64,000 nucleotides of DNA, from positions 71,207,291-71,271,290 of the forward strand of contig NC_134080.1 in assembly GCF_000715075.1 (NCBI RefSeq), written 5' to 3'. The position numbers and the translations under genes are program-made. Below are positions 1 to 11,740 of the stretch, piece after piece. The stretch's first letter is position 1. Each line of letters starts with the position of its first letter. The stretch is from Nicotiana tabacum. Its lineage: Eukaryota; Streptophyta; Magnoliopsida; Solanales; Solanaceae. Under the pieces are notes generated by a model. It ran no database searches. It worked only from the letters and a program-made list of their open reading frames with translations, and was not told the origin of the DNA.

Positions 1-153
1 TTCTTAAAATGCATAAATGAAAAAATAACTATTTTTGGTATTTTGTGATAGGAAATATGCAATTAAAGACACAAAAATTGAGAAAAATAATTAAAATAAC
101 AAAACACTAATAACTTTAGGAGGTGTTAAAATAGTGCAAAAATTAGGTTTTCA
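1..153 (-). mobile_element. Edge of the Ogre 3' LTR (partial)
   Basis: Positions 1-153 match 25880-26032 almost base for base, which is the outer end of the Ogre 5' LTR. On the minus strand the LTR starts TGAAAACC here and TGAACACC at the other copy. A purine-rich tract lies immediately inside. The rest of this LTR and the left target duplication lie outside the window. Confidence 0.85.
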
Positions 154-168
154 CTGCTGCCCCTCTTT
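154..168 (-). other. Polypurine tract of the Ogre element
   Basis: Minus strand reads AAAGAGGGGCAGCAG directly abutting the LTR start TGAAAACC. This is the expected place and composition for the plus-strand primer of a Ty3/gypsy element. Confidence 0.75.
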
Positions 169-917
169 GCTCGAGAACATAAAGAGTTTTCGTGCAAAGA
201 AAAGTGAATGTCATAGCTAATTTTGCTCACATATCACTCCAATGAAAGAATTTTTGAGAATGGTGACCGAACCTTGCTTCCGAGGTTGCCTACATATCCT
301 TAGCTATAAAGGAATCAGGTTAGTGTAGTTCTGAGAAAATTCGGTAGCTAGTACTACTAGACACTGGAGTTAAGATGGTTGTTGCTGTTGTTGTTGTTGT
401 TGCTATTGTTGTTACTTACTTCTTACATCAAAAGATAAAGAAAAGAGCACTATATATGTTTTCAAACTAAGAGTACAAAATTCCTATCTATGTGTCTTCT
501 GGAGTCAAATCTTGATTCTTGACATGCTCGCTTGTGTTGACCTTAGATTGGATCTTAATGCCTTTTTGAAGAAAAGATTATGGCTCATTCTCGATTGCTT
601 GATTTCCTTCTCAGAACTTGAGAAGATGAATCTTGAGACGCCGAGTTGCTGACACCTCATCGAAACTAACTCCAACTGTCTTATGATCAACAATCTTCTT
701 TCTTTTGATGAGAACAAAAATTGCAAGCTTTAATCTCTACGATATGTGCTTTACGGCAGGGTCCTGCAAAGCCATCAAAGACGAACAAAATGAACAAAAT
801 TTTTCTGCCCCAGTTTGGCACAAGGAAAATTTTGTGAGTTATTAGAGAAAGCTGTAAATTATCTAATTTACTTAAAGGAAGACAAAGACGGTAGTGTAAA
901 CTACTATGTGAAGATAT

Positions 918-1180
918 GCCACCATGGGGTACTACCCTATGTTACCAAAGGAATGGAATTAGAGCATAGTATCCTATATTACTCAAAGAAAACATAACCA
1001 GGGGTTAGCACACTGTATTACCAAAAAAGAATGTAATTATGGTTTGGTATCCTGTATCACTAGGAAGGGATGTAACCAGGTACCCTATATTACTGAAGAG
1101 AAATGTAACCGGGGGTTGGCGCCCTTTATTACTAGGAAGAAATGTAACCAGGGGTTGGAGTCTTGTATTACTGAAAAAGT
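918..1180. repeat. Tandem array A, units of about 40 bp, about six copies
   Basis: Imperfect units contain TGTAACCAGG, a variable GGGTTGG/GGTACC part and TATTACTRAA. The array merges at its right side into a second array with a different unit. Both strands read through in places only because units lack stops. Confidence 0.75.
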
Positions 1181-1184
1181 ACCG

Positions 1185-2355
1185 AATCCCTCTAGGCGAA
1201 AAGATTCTACCAGAGCTAAGTTGCGTAAAACATCGTGAGCGAAGAGTACTTATACTCGAAACTATGAGTTGGATCCCCCTAGGAGAAACGTTTCTACCAG
1301 AGTTAAGCCACGTAATACAACCCGAGCGAAGTGTACTTCTACCCGAAGCTATGAGCTGGATCCCCTTAGGCGAAACAGCTCTGCCTGAGTTAAACTACGT
1401 AAGACACCTTGGGCGAAGAGTACTTCTACCCAAAAATATGAGCTGGATCCCCCTAGACGAAATGGTTCTACCTGAGTTAGGCTACGTAAAACACCCTGAG
1501 CGAAGTGCACTTCCACCCGGAAATATGAGCTGGATCCTCCTAGGCGAAATGGTTCTATATGAGTTAAGCTACGTAAAACACCCTGAGCGAAGTGTACTTC
1601 CACCCGTAAGTATGAGCTAGATCCTCCTAGGCGAAATGGTTATACATGAGTTAAGCTACATAAAACACCCTGAACGAAGAGCACTTCCGCCCGAAACTAT
1701 GAGCTGGATCCCCATAGGTGAAATAGTTCTACCTGAGTTAAGCTATATATAACAACCTGAGTGAAGATCACTTATACTCGGAAGTATAAGCTAGATCTCC
1801 CTAGGCGAAAGGATTCTACCTGAGTTAAGCTGCGTAAAACACCTTGAGCGAAGAGTACTTCTACCCGGAAATATGAGCTGGATCCCCCTAGGCGAAAGGA
1901 TTCTACCTGAGTTAAGCTGCATAAGACACAATGAGCGAAGAGTATTTCTACCCGGAATATGAGCTGGATCCCCTAGGCGAAAGGATTCTACCTGAGTTAA
2001 GCTGCGTAAAACACCCTGAGCGAAGAGTATTTCTACCCAGAACTATGAGCTGGATCCCCTAGGCGAAAGGATTCTACCTGAGTTAAGCTACGTAAAACAT
2101 CCTGAGCGAAGAGTACTTCTACCCATAACTATGACCTGGATCCCCCTAGGCGAAAGAATTCTACCTGAGTTAAGCTGCGTAAAACAACCTGAGCGAAGAT
2201 TCTACCCGGAAATATGAGCTGGATCCCCCTAGGCGAAAGGATTCTACCTGAGTTCAGCTGCGTAAAACACCCTGAGCGAAGAGTATTTCTACCCGGAATA
2301 TGAGCTGGATCCCCTAGGCGAAAGGATTCTACCTGAGTTAAGCTGTGTAAATGGG
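1185..2355. repeat. Tandem array B, units of about 86 bp, about fourteen copies
   Basis: Each unit contains GAGCTGGATCCCCCTAGG, CGAAAGGATTCTACCTGAG and AAACACCCTGAGCGAAGAG. Later copies (about 1780-2340) are more alike than early ones, consistent with recent unequal exchange or replication slippage. It lies in the 3' UTR of the Ogre, where such minisatellites are known to arise and sometimes seed satellite DNA. Confidence 0.9.
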
Positions 2356-3952
2356 AGGTGTGAATAGTAGTGATGCATGCTGAAAATAAAAGGAAATGGA
2401 GATTTTAAAGAGTTTACGTTTTGTGACATTCGTTCTTTTAGAATTGGCATTCTGCACTGCTTTGTCCTTGCTTCAAACAAAGAAAAATTTGTGAGTTTTC
2501 AAAGTGGTAGTTGGTTTGTGGCCTTGATGCTTTGATGCCTTGAGTAGTTTGATTCATGGCCACTGCTGTCAAAGAACCGATTCTGTCAGTGTGGTACCGA
2601 GATGCTCGGCTGCTTTGTTTCATTTTCTGGAGACCTTGGCTTTCCAATGTTGCCCCCAACTGTTTCATAGCCTGATGTGTATGGTACCGCTACCCTTGTC
2701 TCTAAAGCAAGGCTAATTTTTTTTTAAATCAAACTCAGTTCTCTTGCACCAAGTATTAGTTTGTATCTGTAGTGCTTATCAACTTTGTTCATGAAGCAGG
2801 TCTTTCTTAGGAGACCTTTTCAGTTTCTTTGAGACACTTTGTTCGCCTTATCAAATGAGACCACAGATGGATTCGTGCCTCCATCAATGCCATATATGCC
2901 CCAAATTGTGCTCGACATTACGGGGAAACTGTAGCCAGTTTTGCAGCCATTTCTTTGCTTTGCTTTTGATGCAGGATTAGACCAAAAGGGACTCAAAGAA
3001 AAATATGGGTAAAGATAGAATAATAATTGAAAGTGAAAAAGAATTGTGCTTAAACAAACGGTGTCCCTTTCGGCGAAATGAATAGGGAGACTTATCGGGA
3101 GGTATGTGCTGACTTCAATGAATCATGACATGCATTTTGGACTGGACGCGTGATCTGTCTAAGCTGTCTAATTCTAAAAATCCGCCACAAATGTTCATCT
3201 TGAAATTGTCTTGGTTGTGCTCATGTCGGAGAATCGAAGACCCTCATTCGGCTAGTAGCGCCCTTTGCAGGTTTTCGCTAACTAACCTCTCTCATTTCTC
3301 TACTAACTGTCGCCTTATGGTGCCCATCTGGGTTTTCACCAATAATACTCTCATTTCTCTGCTCATTGTCGCCTTATAGTGCCCGTACAGGTTTTCACTG
3401 ATAAGACTCTCTCATTACTCCTTCTTTTTTTCTTTTTTTCTTTTTTTCTTTTTTTTTTGTTTGACTAAGTTACTGCATGAGGGAGGTTACACAACTCCCT
3501 TGGCATGGGGACTTAAAAAATTCTCAAAAGGCATCGATCAGAAGTCTTTGAAAGGTAAAAAAAGTGTAATGAACCTTGAACTGAATTACAACTTTTGGAA
3601 ACCATTTTTACGGAAAAACCGTGTAATAATACAAACTTCTGCCCCCGTTTTGGAGTATTGGGAATAAGGATTTTTTGTTCTGATGGGACCGAACCCAGGG
3701 TAAGGCTGCCTACGTATCCTTTCGAAATTAGGTCGGACATAGTTTAATGACTCTGAAGCTTCGTTGTTTGACTATTTTTCATTCTTTTTTTTACAAGTAC
3801 ACAGGTTCTAGAAGGTGCAAGACAAATAAGACAAATATGACTCAAAATGGTTAACAAAAGAATGACACCTATTTGGAATAGCGAGTAAATGATATCCTTC
3901 ATCATCTCGATCTGAGAAAATCAATGCGTGAAAGTTCTACAATGGCCAAATA

Positions 3953-5118
3953 TCAGACATAATATTTTTTGACTGCATCTGCATTAATAGTCATGTATGG
4001 TACCCGTCCTTCTTCATCTACCAAGTGCAATGCCCCTTTTGGTAACACCTTCTTGATGATGTATGGTCATTGCCAGTTCGGTGCGAACTTTCCTTTAGCT
4101 TCAACCTGGTGCGGAAGGATGCGTTTCAAAACTAGCTGGCCTACCTCAAACTGCCTTGGGCGCACTTTCTTATTATAAGCGCGTGCCATTCTTTGCTGGT
4201 ATAACTGGCCAAAACACACTACTGCTAGCCGTTTTTCATCGATCAACATCAGTTGTTCTAATCGGGTCTTGACCCACTCAGTGTCTTCAATCTCTAATTC
4301 CACAATAATTCGGAGAGAGGGAATTTCGACTTCAGTGGGTATTACAACTTCAGTTCCATATACAAGTAGCTACGGAGTTGCACCAACAGATGTGCGAATA
4401 GTCGTGCGGTATCCCAAAAGAGCAAAAGGCAACTTTTCATGCCATTGCCTGGAACCTTTGATCGTCTTCCTAAGAATCTTCTTGATGTTCTTGTTTGTCG
4501 CTTCAACGGATCCATTGGCTTTTGGACGGTAAGGGGCAGAATGGCGATGCTTGATTTTAAATTGTTCGCATACCTCCATCAAATGACTATTTAGATTGGC
4601 TGCATTGTTAATGATAATGGTCTTTGGGATACCAAAGCGACAGATGATGTTGGAGAGAACAAAGTCTACCATTGCTTTCTTGGTGACTGCTTTGAAAGTG
4701 ACGGCCTCCATCCACTTGGTGATGTAATCAATTGCAACCAAAATGAATCTATGCCCATCTGAAGCCTTTGGCTTGATCGGCCCAATGACATCCATTCCCC
4801 AAGCAACGAAAGGCTAAGGAGAGGACATGGGATGCAACTCTGAAGGAGGCGAGTGAATCAGGTCACCATGAATCTGGCATTGGTGACACTTGCAAACAAA
4901 TCTGAAGCAATCTCGCTCTATATTAAGCCAATAATACCCTGCCCGCAGAATCTTCTTCACCAAAACATATCCATTCATGTGAGGTCTGCATACCCCCGAA
5001 TGCACTTCACTCATGATTCGCTCTGCTTCTGTAGCATCTATGCATCTCAACAAGTTTAAATCTAGGGTCCTCTTGTACAGAATTTCCCCATTCAGGAAGA
5101 AACCACTGACGAACCGCC
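3953..5118 (-). pseudogene. Ogre pol: integrase domain (decayed)
   Basis: This is the C-terminal part of the pol polyprotein, which inserts the cDNA into host DNA. An HHCC-type zinc region is visible (HSGVCRPH then CKCHQC, about 4880-5010). The catalytic core follows, with the first Asp in DVIGPI, then DYITKW. The second Asp position reads INNAAN where DNGAN is expected, so that residue looks lost. The Glu region VEATNKN is present. The tail includes KVRPRQFEVGQLVLKRI and ends at a stop at 3953. In-frame stops occur at about 4814, 4370 and 4067. The frame is shifted from the upstream RNase H by an eight-A run near 5127. Not functional as it stands. Confidence 0.9.
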
Positions 5119-7188
5119 TTATAGTTTTTTTTGATCTCCTTTAGCATGCTCTGAATATTCTCTTGTTTTCAGGAATCGTTTTATGTCATGATACCATGGT
5201 TCACCATCTGGTTCTATCTCAATTGTATTGCAGTAACCATGTTGATTCTGAACTTGGATTTCTAGTGGATCAATATGAGTGTTGCCTGGATAAGGGAGCA
5301 TCGAGGCTAAAGTAGCCAAGGCATTGGCTAGCTCGTTGTGAAACCTGGGAATGTACCTGAACTTGATGGATTTGAACCTTTTGCTCAAGTCTTGCACACA
5401 TTGTCTGTACGGATTAAGCTTGATGTCTCGAGTCTCCCATTCGCCTTGGGCTTGCCGGATAAGCAAGTCAGAATCTCCCATAACCAATAGTTCATGCACA
5501 TCTAGATCGATGGCCATTTTCAAACCCATGATACAAGCTTCGTATTCCGTCGTATTATTGGTACAGAAGAACCGAAGTCGGGCCTTTGCAGGGTAATGAT
5601 GTTCAATAGGTGAGATGAGGATTGCCCCGATCCCAACTCCTTTGATATTGACAGCCCCATAAAAATATTTTTTGCATATAGGGTGACCGTCTGGAACCAC
5701 TTCCTCTATTGAGTTGACCTCTTCGTCTAGGAAGTACGTGCTAAGTGGCATGTACTCATCATCAACTGGGTTCTCTACCAAATGATCTGCCAAAGATTGT
5801 TCTTTCATCGTGGTGCGAGTGACATAGACGATGTCAAACTTTGTGAGCAGGATTTGCCATTTTGCGAGTCTGCCAGTGGGCATTAGCTTTTGGAAGATAT
5901 ACTTCAAAGGATCCATTCTGGATATGAGGTAAGTAGTATAGTCCAAAAGATAATTTCTCAGCTTCTGAGCGACCCAAGTCAAGACACAACATGTCCTTCC
6001 TAAAAGGGTGTACTTAACCTCATAATTGGTGAACTTCTTGCTCAAATAATCTTTGATCTTGTCAAAAGCTTTTGGGCAATCGTTTGTCCACTTGATAGAG
6101 GCATCCTTTTTCAGCAACTTAAAGATGGGCTCGCACGTGGTTGTGAGCTGAGCAATGAACCTACTGATGTAGTTCAACCTCCTGAGCAAACTCATGACTT
6201 CCTTTTTGTTCTTCAGGGGTGGCAGATCTCATATGGACTTTATCTTAGATGGATCCAGTTCAATGCCTCTCCGGCTAACTATAAAATCGAGGAGTTTCCC
6301 AAATGGAACCCTAAATGCACACTTGGTTGGATTAAGCTTAAGGTCATATCTTTGAAGCCATTTGAAGAACTTTTTCAAATCGCACACGTGATCAGCCTGT
6401 GTCTTTGATTTTATGATGACATCATTGACATATACTTCGATCTCTGTGTGCATCATGTCATGAAAAATGGTGGTCATGGCCCTAATGTAAGTTGCCCCTG
6501 CATTCTTTAAACCGAATGGCATGATCCTGTAACAATAAGTACCCCATGGAGTGGTGAAAGCGGTCTTTTCTGCATCATCCTCATCCATTAGAATTTGGTG
6601 GTACCCAGCATAGCAATCCACGAACGATTGTATCTCATGTTTTGCGCAATTATCTACAAGAATGTGGATATTTGGTAAAGGTAAATTATCCTTTGGACTT
6701 GCTTTGTTCAAGTCCCTGTAGTCAATACAGACTCTGGTCTTTCCATCCTTCTTTGGCACAGGCACAACAATTGCCACCCAGGTGGTGTATCAGACAGCTC
6801 TAACCACATTGATGCTAAGTTGTTTCATTATTTCCTCTTTGATTTTGTCACTCATGTCTGTTTTAAATTTTTGTTTCTTTTGTTGGACTGGTGGAAAACC
6901 AGGAAATGTAGGAAGCTTATGAACTACTAGATCAGTACATAAACTCGGCATATCATCGTAAGACCAAGCAAACACATCTTTGTGTTCAAATAAAAGTTGA
7001 ATCAAGGCATCTCTGGTTTTTTGTTCAGTGTGTATGCTTATTTTCATTTCTCTAACTTCTTCATGACTTCCGTTATTAATCGGCTCAGTCTCATTGAGGT
7101 TGGGCTTAGGCTTGTTTTCAAATTGTTCCAACTCTCTTTTTATTTCCTCAACAACCTCATCTTCATCATATTCAACCTCTTGATGCAT
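5119..7188 (-). pseudogene. Ogre pol: reverse transcriptase and RNase H (decayed)
   Basis: The Ty3/gypsy RT reads in one frame from about 7188. Visible blocks are VPVPKKDGKTRVCIDYRDLN, FVDCYAGYHQILMDEDDAEK, MPFGLKNAGATYIRAM and the catalytic box, which reads YVND instead of YVDD. A tether region follows, then RNase H with TEYEAC, GDSDLLIRQ and NELANALATLAS. The first RNase H acidic position reads FYGAVN where FDGAVN is usual. In-frame stops occur at 6790 and 6229, and the frame is lost after an A run near 5127. The order RT-RH-INT is Ty3/gypsy. The pairing with an ORF1 upstream of gag and the TGGCGACTCTGC primer site make it Ogre-type. Confidence 0.93.
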
Positions 7189-7369
7189 TGTTTAGATATT
7201 AGACAACTTTATAAGATCTGGGCGTGAATTCCGCATGCATGTCATATTATTAAAGCCAACATTTACAAAACTAAAATGGAAATAAAATGATAGGAATTAG
7301 GATATTGAGATGTTTGTATTACAACCCTGAAAGTAACCCAAAATAGAAAAAAGAAGCTGCAAAAGCAAA
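7189..7369 (-). other. Spacer between protease and RT, candidate Ogre intron
   Basis: About 180 bp without a conserved frame separates the protease ORF (stop at 7370, ending TRKESW) from the RT ORF. Ogre elements are known to carry a short spliced intron at this place. TTGCAG- and TTTTAG-like acceptors are visible on the minus strand, but the exact splice sites cannot be settled by reading. Confidence 0.5.
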
Positions 7370-9025
7370 CTACCAAGACTCCTTCCTTGTGGGGAGAGGA
7401 GTTGCTTCCCAGTTGGTGAGCATGGTTTCTGGGTCAATTAGTTACATATCGGCGCGACTAGTGCCTTCACCAGCTTGGATCATATTCACTTCAAAAAACC
7501 ATTTGGCTGAGTCTATGGCAAATTTCATCAATGTTTGCATGCGCCGAGGAATTTTGACCCTCTTGGAGTCGTGGCTTGACAAAAGTGTAGAAAATATAAG
7601 GGATGGGTTGTCGCAAGACTCATCCATGCTTTTTGCGGTATTTGGCTTTTTTTTGTCTGCTTGTGTTGGCCTGAATCCTAAGCCAAAAGTACCATGGTTA
7701 TTGAATGGAGAAATAGTTTCCGAAATTCCTTGCAATGATGCCCTTAAGCCTTTTCCTAGCTCATAACCTTGTCTCAACATAACTGCAACCACCATTATAG
7801 ATGTGGCGGAAAGGCGAGGATGCAGAATGGGCTTTCCTTCCTCAACATGGTCTATAGTAACCACTTCAAAAGCCTGATAGACAATGGACTCATACCCTTC
7901 CTTGTCCTCAATACAGGGGATTAATGGGTCTTTATAAATGGAAGACTCGTCTTCCCCATGAACAATAATTTCTTGCCTGTCATGTTCGAATTTGAGCATC
8001 TGATGCAAGGTGGATGGCACAGCTCGGGCCGTATGGATCCATGGCCTTCCAAGAAGAAAATTATAATAAGTGGCCATGTCCACTACTTGGAAGACAATCT
8101 CAAAGTCAACTGGCCCAGTCGTCATGGTGAGGTTGATCTCCCTAATAGTATATCTTGCTGAGCCATCAAAAACCCGGATGCGAACATTGTTTGGCCGTAT
8201 TTTGTCTGTATTGATCTTCATGCTTTGCAAGTTAGAAAGAGGGCATACATATACACTTGATCCTCCATCAACCATGACTCGCTTTACATAATGCCCCTCA
8301 CATTTGACCATCAAGTTCAAAGCCCTATTGTGCCCGGCTCTTTCCTCGGGAAGTTCATCATCAGTAAAGGAGATTCTGTTCACCTCAAAAAATCTGTTGG
8401 CCATATTCTCTAACTGATTCACTGTGGTTTCCTCTGATATATGTGCCTCGTTCAGGACCTTGATTAGTACACGGGTATGCTCTTTGGAATGTATGAGCAG
8501 AGATAGTAGAGAGATTTGGGCAGGAGTCTTTCTTAGCTGGTCAATGATTGTTTAATCCTGAACTTTCATCTTTTTCAAAAACTTTTCCGCCTCTACTTCA
8601 GTGACTAGTTTCTTTATTGGCAATTGGCATTCTCTGATTCTCTTGGCCTTCCTCAACTCTTCTAGAGAGTAACACCTCCCCGATCGAGTCAAACCTCCAG
8701 TTTCCCCCACTTCCTCTATGATTTCCTTACCTTTGTAGGTCATCACAGTTTTGTTGTAGTTCCAAGGAATGATTTTTGTGTTTGTCACAGGGGATTGCAC
8801 GGTTGGTTTGAGTATGATCGGCTCTATTATGCCATTTGTACCACCATTATTTTGCCTTGTGATGGGGTGGCCTCCAAGGACATACAACCTTGGGCTTGGA
8901 ACATTGGAGCGAACCTCCACCCTCGAAACCTTGGGCACAAATAAAGCTACCTTTTCTGAGCTGGGGGAGCTTTTCACAATCAACGGCACATCTCGGCTTG
9001 GACTTACTTCCAGACTTGTTCCTTC
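7370..9025 (-). pseudogene. Ogre protease region
   Basis: The retropepsin active site reads VMVDGGSSVYVCP (about 8250-8285), followed by a flap-like hydrophobic stretch and NFLLGRPWIH, typical of Ogre proteases. C-terminal to it is a glycine-rich segment (GYELGKGLRASLQG then FGLGFRPTQ) resembling the G-patch-like tail of these proteases. An N-terminal linker (about 8552-8989) with LTRSGRCYS precedes it. One frame runs throughout, with stops at 9026, 8552 and 7442. The protease would release gag and pol products from the polyprotein. Inactive here because of the stops. Confidence 0.85.
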
Positions 9026-9317
9026 TTAAATTGCTCCCACTGTCATTTCTTCTTGACCGACCGCCTTGTATTCTTGATCCCAGCCAATCATTCCCACGAA
9101 ATGAACATCATTGTGTGTTGGCAACGAGTTATTTGTCACATTAGGAGGGTCCTCGCCATTCGTCACTACAATCAATTTTTCAGAAATGAGTCTTTCTATG
9201 GCTCTTTTCAGAGTCCAACAGTCATCGGTGCTATGCCCCGGGGCACCTGAATGATATTTACATCTATCATTTGCTTGAAATCCATGTGATATGGTGGGGA
9301 GCGATGGGTCCAATTAT
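9026..9317 (-). pseudogene. Ogre gag C-terminal zinc-binding segment
   Basis: The peptide contains CKYHSGAPGHSTDDCWTLK, a CxxH...H...C pattern typical of the Ogre gag/pro junction, where a nucleic-acid binding knuckle is expected. It is in frame with the protease ORF downstream but shifted relative to the upstream gag segment, so at least one frameshift lies near 9320-9390. Confidence 0.75.
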
Positions 9318-10858
9318 GCCTATTTGCTTCAGCTTTTGGAATAGACTAGAGTATGATTCAGCCAATGGAATGAATTTTTCTGTCGGCCTCTACTCTCGAC
9401 CATAATCCTGCTTGGGATGAGCATTGTAGGGTGCCCAAAAATTTTGCTGCTGAGGTCGGGGGGCCCTTAGAGCTGGTGCCCGTACCTGCTGATTGGGAGG
9501 CCAAGCATATGATTGAGCATTGAACACTGTATATCGTGGCGGGCCCACAGAGTATTGAGGAATTGGTGGGGGATAATAATGTTGAGGGTGGCTGGATTGC
9601 CCCTGCTGAACTTGCATATAAGGGTGTGATGCCCCTCTTTGGACCCTTCATCTCTTTTCTTTCTATTTGCCAAACGTCCCGACCCATTTTGGATAGCTTG
9701 GGTGGTGGCTTTGATAGCAGCTTGACTTACAATTCTGCTAGTCTTGAAGCCATTTTCGACCATCTCCCCTATTTTGATTGCTTCTGCAAAAGGTCTACCC
9801 ATCACGGACATCATGTTCTGAAAGTAATCAGGCTCTTGAGCCTCCAAAAATATAGTGATCAACTCGTGGTTATCCATGGGTGGCTTAACTCTAGCCGCTT
9901 GCTCCCTCCACTTGATGGCATACTCCTTAAAACTTTCGATCGACTTTTTCTTCATTTTGGACAAGGAATTACGATCCAGCGCAATATCAATGTTGTACTA
10001 AAATTGTTTGACGAAGGCTTGGGCCATGTCATCCCAAACATGCCAGTGAGAGATATCTTGGTCAATGAACCATTCGGAAGCTACCACCACAAGGCTTTCC
10101 CCAAAGTAAGCCATCAGCAGCTCTTCCTTTCCTCCTGTACCCCTCAGCTGGTTGCAGTACCTTTTCAAGTGGGCGATAGGTTCGCCGTGTCCATCATATT
10201 TCTCAAATTTTGGGGTTTTGAACCCTCGTGGCAAATGGATGTGTAGGAACATGCATAGATCACTGAATGAAACACTTTTGTAGCCGACTTGTCCTTGCAT
10301 ATTCTTTATATTCTGCTCAAGACTTTTCATTTTCCTGGCCATCTCATCTGGCTCAACCACCGTGGCAGGCTTTTCATTTTCCACTGGTGACTCATACTGA
10401 GGAGTCAGATTGAATGGAGTCGAGATCCCGAAAGCCATATTTGGAGAGTAGTATTGGCCATCATAAGCATGAGATGGTGGCTTATTGTTTGGCCTCGTCA
10501 CAGAAGGTGGTGGCGGGATGGTATATACCGGTGCGCCAGACACGATGAGAGGGGTGTTCCTGACGGGTGCGACTGGAGGTCACATGTTAGAGGTACTGGG
10601 GGCAGCATGGATGCTGTAGTTTGGCACATACCCTGATGGTAGAATGTGATCGCTCGTTGCATGGAGTGGTGTTTGAGTAGCCTAGGGTATGGTGGAAGTT
10701 CCCTCTGAAGGACCTTGGGGTGGGGGTCGATCGGAAACCTAAGCTTGATATACATCTAATAGTTGTTGTCTCAATTTTCTTATCTCCTCCGATTCTTGCT
10801 CAACCGACTGACCCTGTGGATTGTCATTGACCAACTCGATTTCATCACTGTTATCCAT
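9318..10858 (-). pseudogene. Ogre gag (decayed)
   Basis: Start chosen at ATG 10858 (MDNSDEIELVNDNP), which follows a purine-rich leader. The N-terminal part has a Gln/Glu-rich coil (about 10740-10858) and a proline-rich linker. The retrotransposon gag core follows: PRGFKTPKFEKYDGHGEPIA, YFGESLVVVASEWF, DMAQAFVKQF, then SFKEYAIKWREQAARVKPP and PFAEAIKIGEMVENG. A Pro/Gln-rich tail lies at about 9390-9617 in another frame. In-frame stops occur near 10740 and at 9998, and there is a frameshift near 9620. Gag would form the virus-like particle; this copy cannot. Confidence 0.88.
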
Positions 10859-11740
10859 TACCACTGCTCCCTTAGATCTTGTGAAGTAATGATGTGTTGC
10901 TAGTTTCACCACAAACCAACCACCTTAAGCTTACTAGATAAGAGGCAACAAATGTGTTAGGGTTAAGCATTTTACAGATAGGAATCAAACGTAGATATGC
11001 TATGCTCCTAAAATATCACCATCTCTAATATGCTTTTGGAAGGCTTCATGTTTCATTCTGGCTTATCAGCTTGTTACTTATTGACACTGTTATTTCCTTC
11101 TCTCTCTATATATATATTTTCCAGTCGCCTTATTTTTTTATTTTTTTATTTTTTCTCATCCGCTAGGCAAGCGCCTAGGGCTAGTTTTTTATTAATAAAA
11201 GAAAAACAAAAATACAACAATTAGGAAAAGTATAAATAAGGGGGACAATATCACTGGTATTGTTACCCATATGCCTTGGCTATATAATCACTCCTCTGCG
11301 CCTCACATTGCCTTATGATGGCAGCCTCATGTAGAGGTTCATGGTGTAGCTGCCGGCAACGTCTCACGAGGGCATATAATCTCATAGCCATGTGGATATT
11401 TCCGAAAGCATAGGACCAAGGCAACACTAACCGTGCTAAACCTTACCTTACCAATCCTATTGAGGCAAAGAGAAAGCCTCATCTTCTAGCCAGCATGTAA
11501 AAAAAGGAACTTGAAAGTACCAAGTACTCTATGATCTCCATAGAGTTTATAACACACTCTATGACGCTATTACAAGTGATGATGCTTTGAAAATGATAAA
11601 CTAAGACAATGTAGAAATTAGAATCTTGCCCCTCATTTATCAAACTTGTGAGTTCTTCAATTTGAACGTCCTTAAAATCCTCTTTAACTGTCATCAAATA
11701 ATCTTCAAAGTTCTTCATTTGTTGTCGTATCTATTGGACT
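10859..11740 (-). other. Spacer upstream of gag with a short unidentified coding remnant
   Basis: AT-rich, with T-rich runs at about 11130-11157 and no recognised gene. A minus-strand open stretch of about 60 codons ends at a stop at 11263 and includes MAMRLYALVRRCRQLHHE and RQCEAQRSDYIAKAYG. It looks like real protein composition but I do not recognise it; it could be a displaced ORF1 tail or part of the adjacent LINE-like insertion. Another weak open stretch lies at 11479-11718. Confidence 0.35.

Larger units (their letters stand above)
169..3952 (-). mobile_element. Ogre 3' untranslated region
   Basis: A 3.8 kb segment between the pol stop and the polypurine tract with no conserved coding. 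It holds a GTT/GTTGCT microsatellite (about 376-415), two tandem arrays (about 918-1180 and 1185-2355), a T-rich tract (about 3420-3460), and two copies (about 266-335 and 3687-3745) of a roughly 65-bp motif around GCCTACGTATCC that recurs elsewhere in the element. Long, repeat-rich 3' UTRs are known for Ogre elements. Confidence 0.75.

Noticed and set aside
1039..1620. Plus-strand open frame of 193 codons and its minus-strand partner
   Set aside because: It is a read-through of 86-bp tandem units in the Ogre 3' UTR. Both strands stay open because the unit lacks stops, and the peptide is the repeat itself.
9536..10246. 236-codon plus-strand frame across Ogre gag
   Set aside because: Antisense shadow of gag, which has recognisable conserved blocks on the minus strand.
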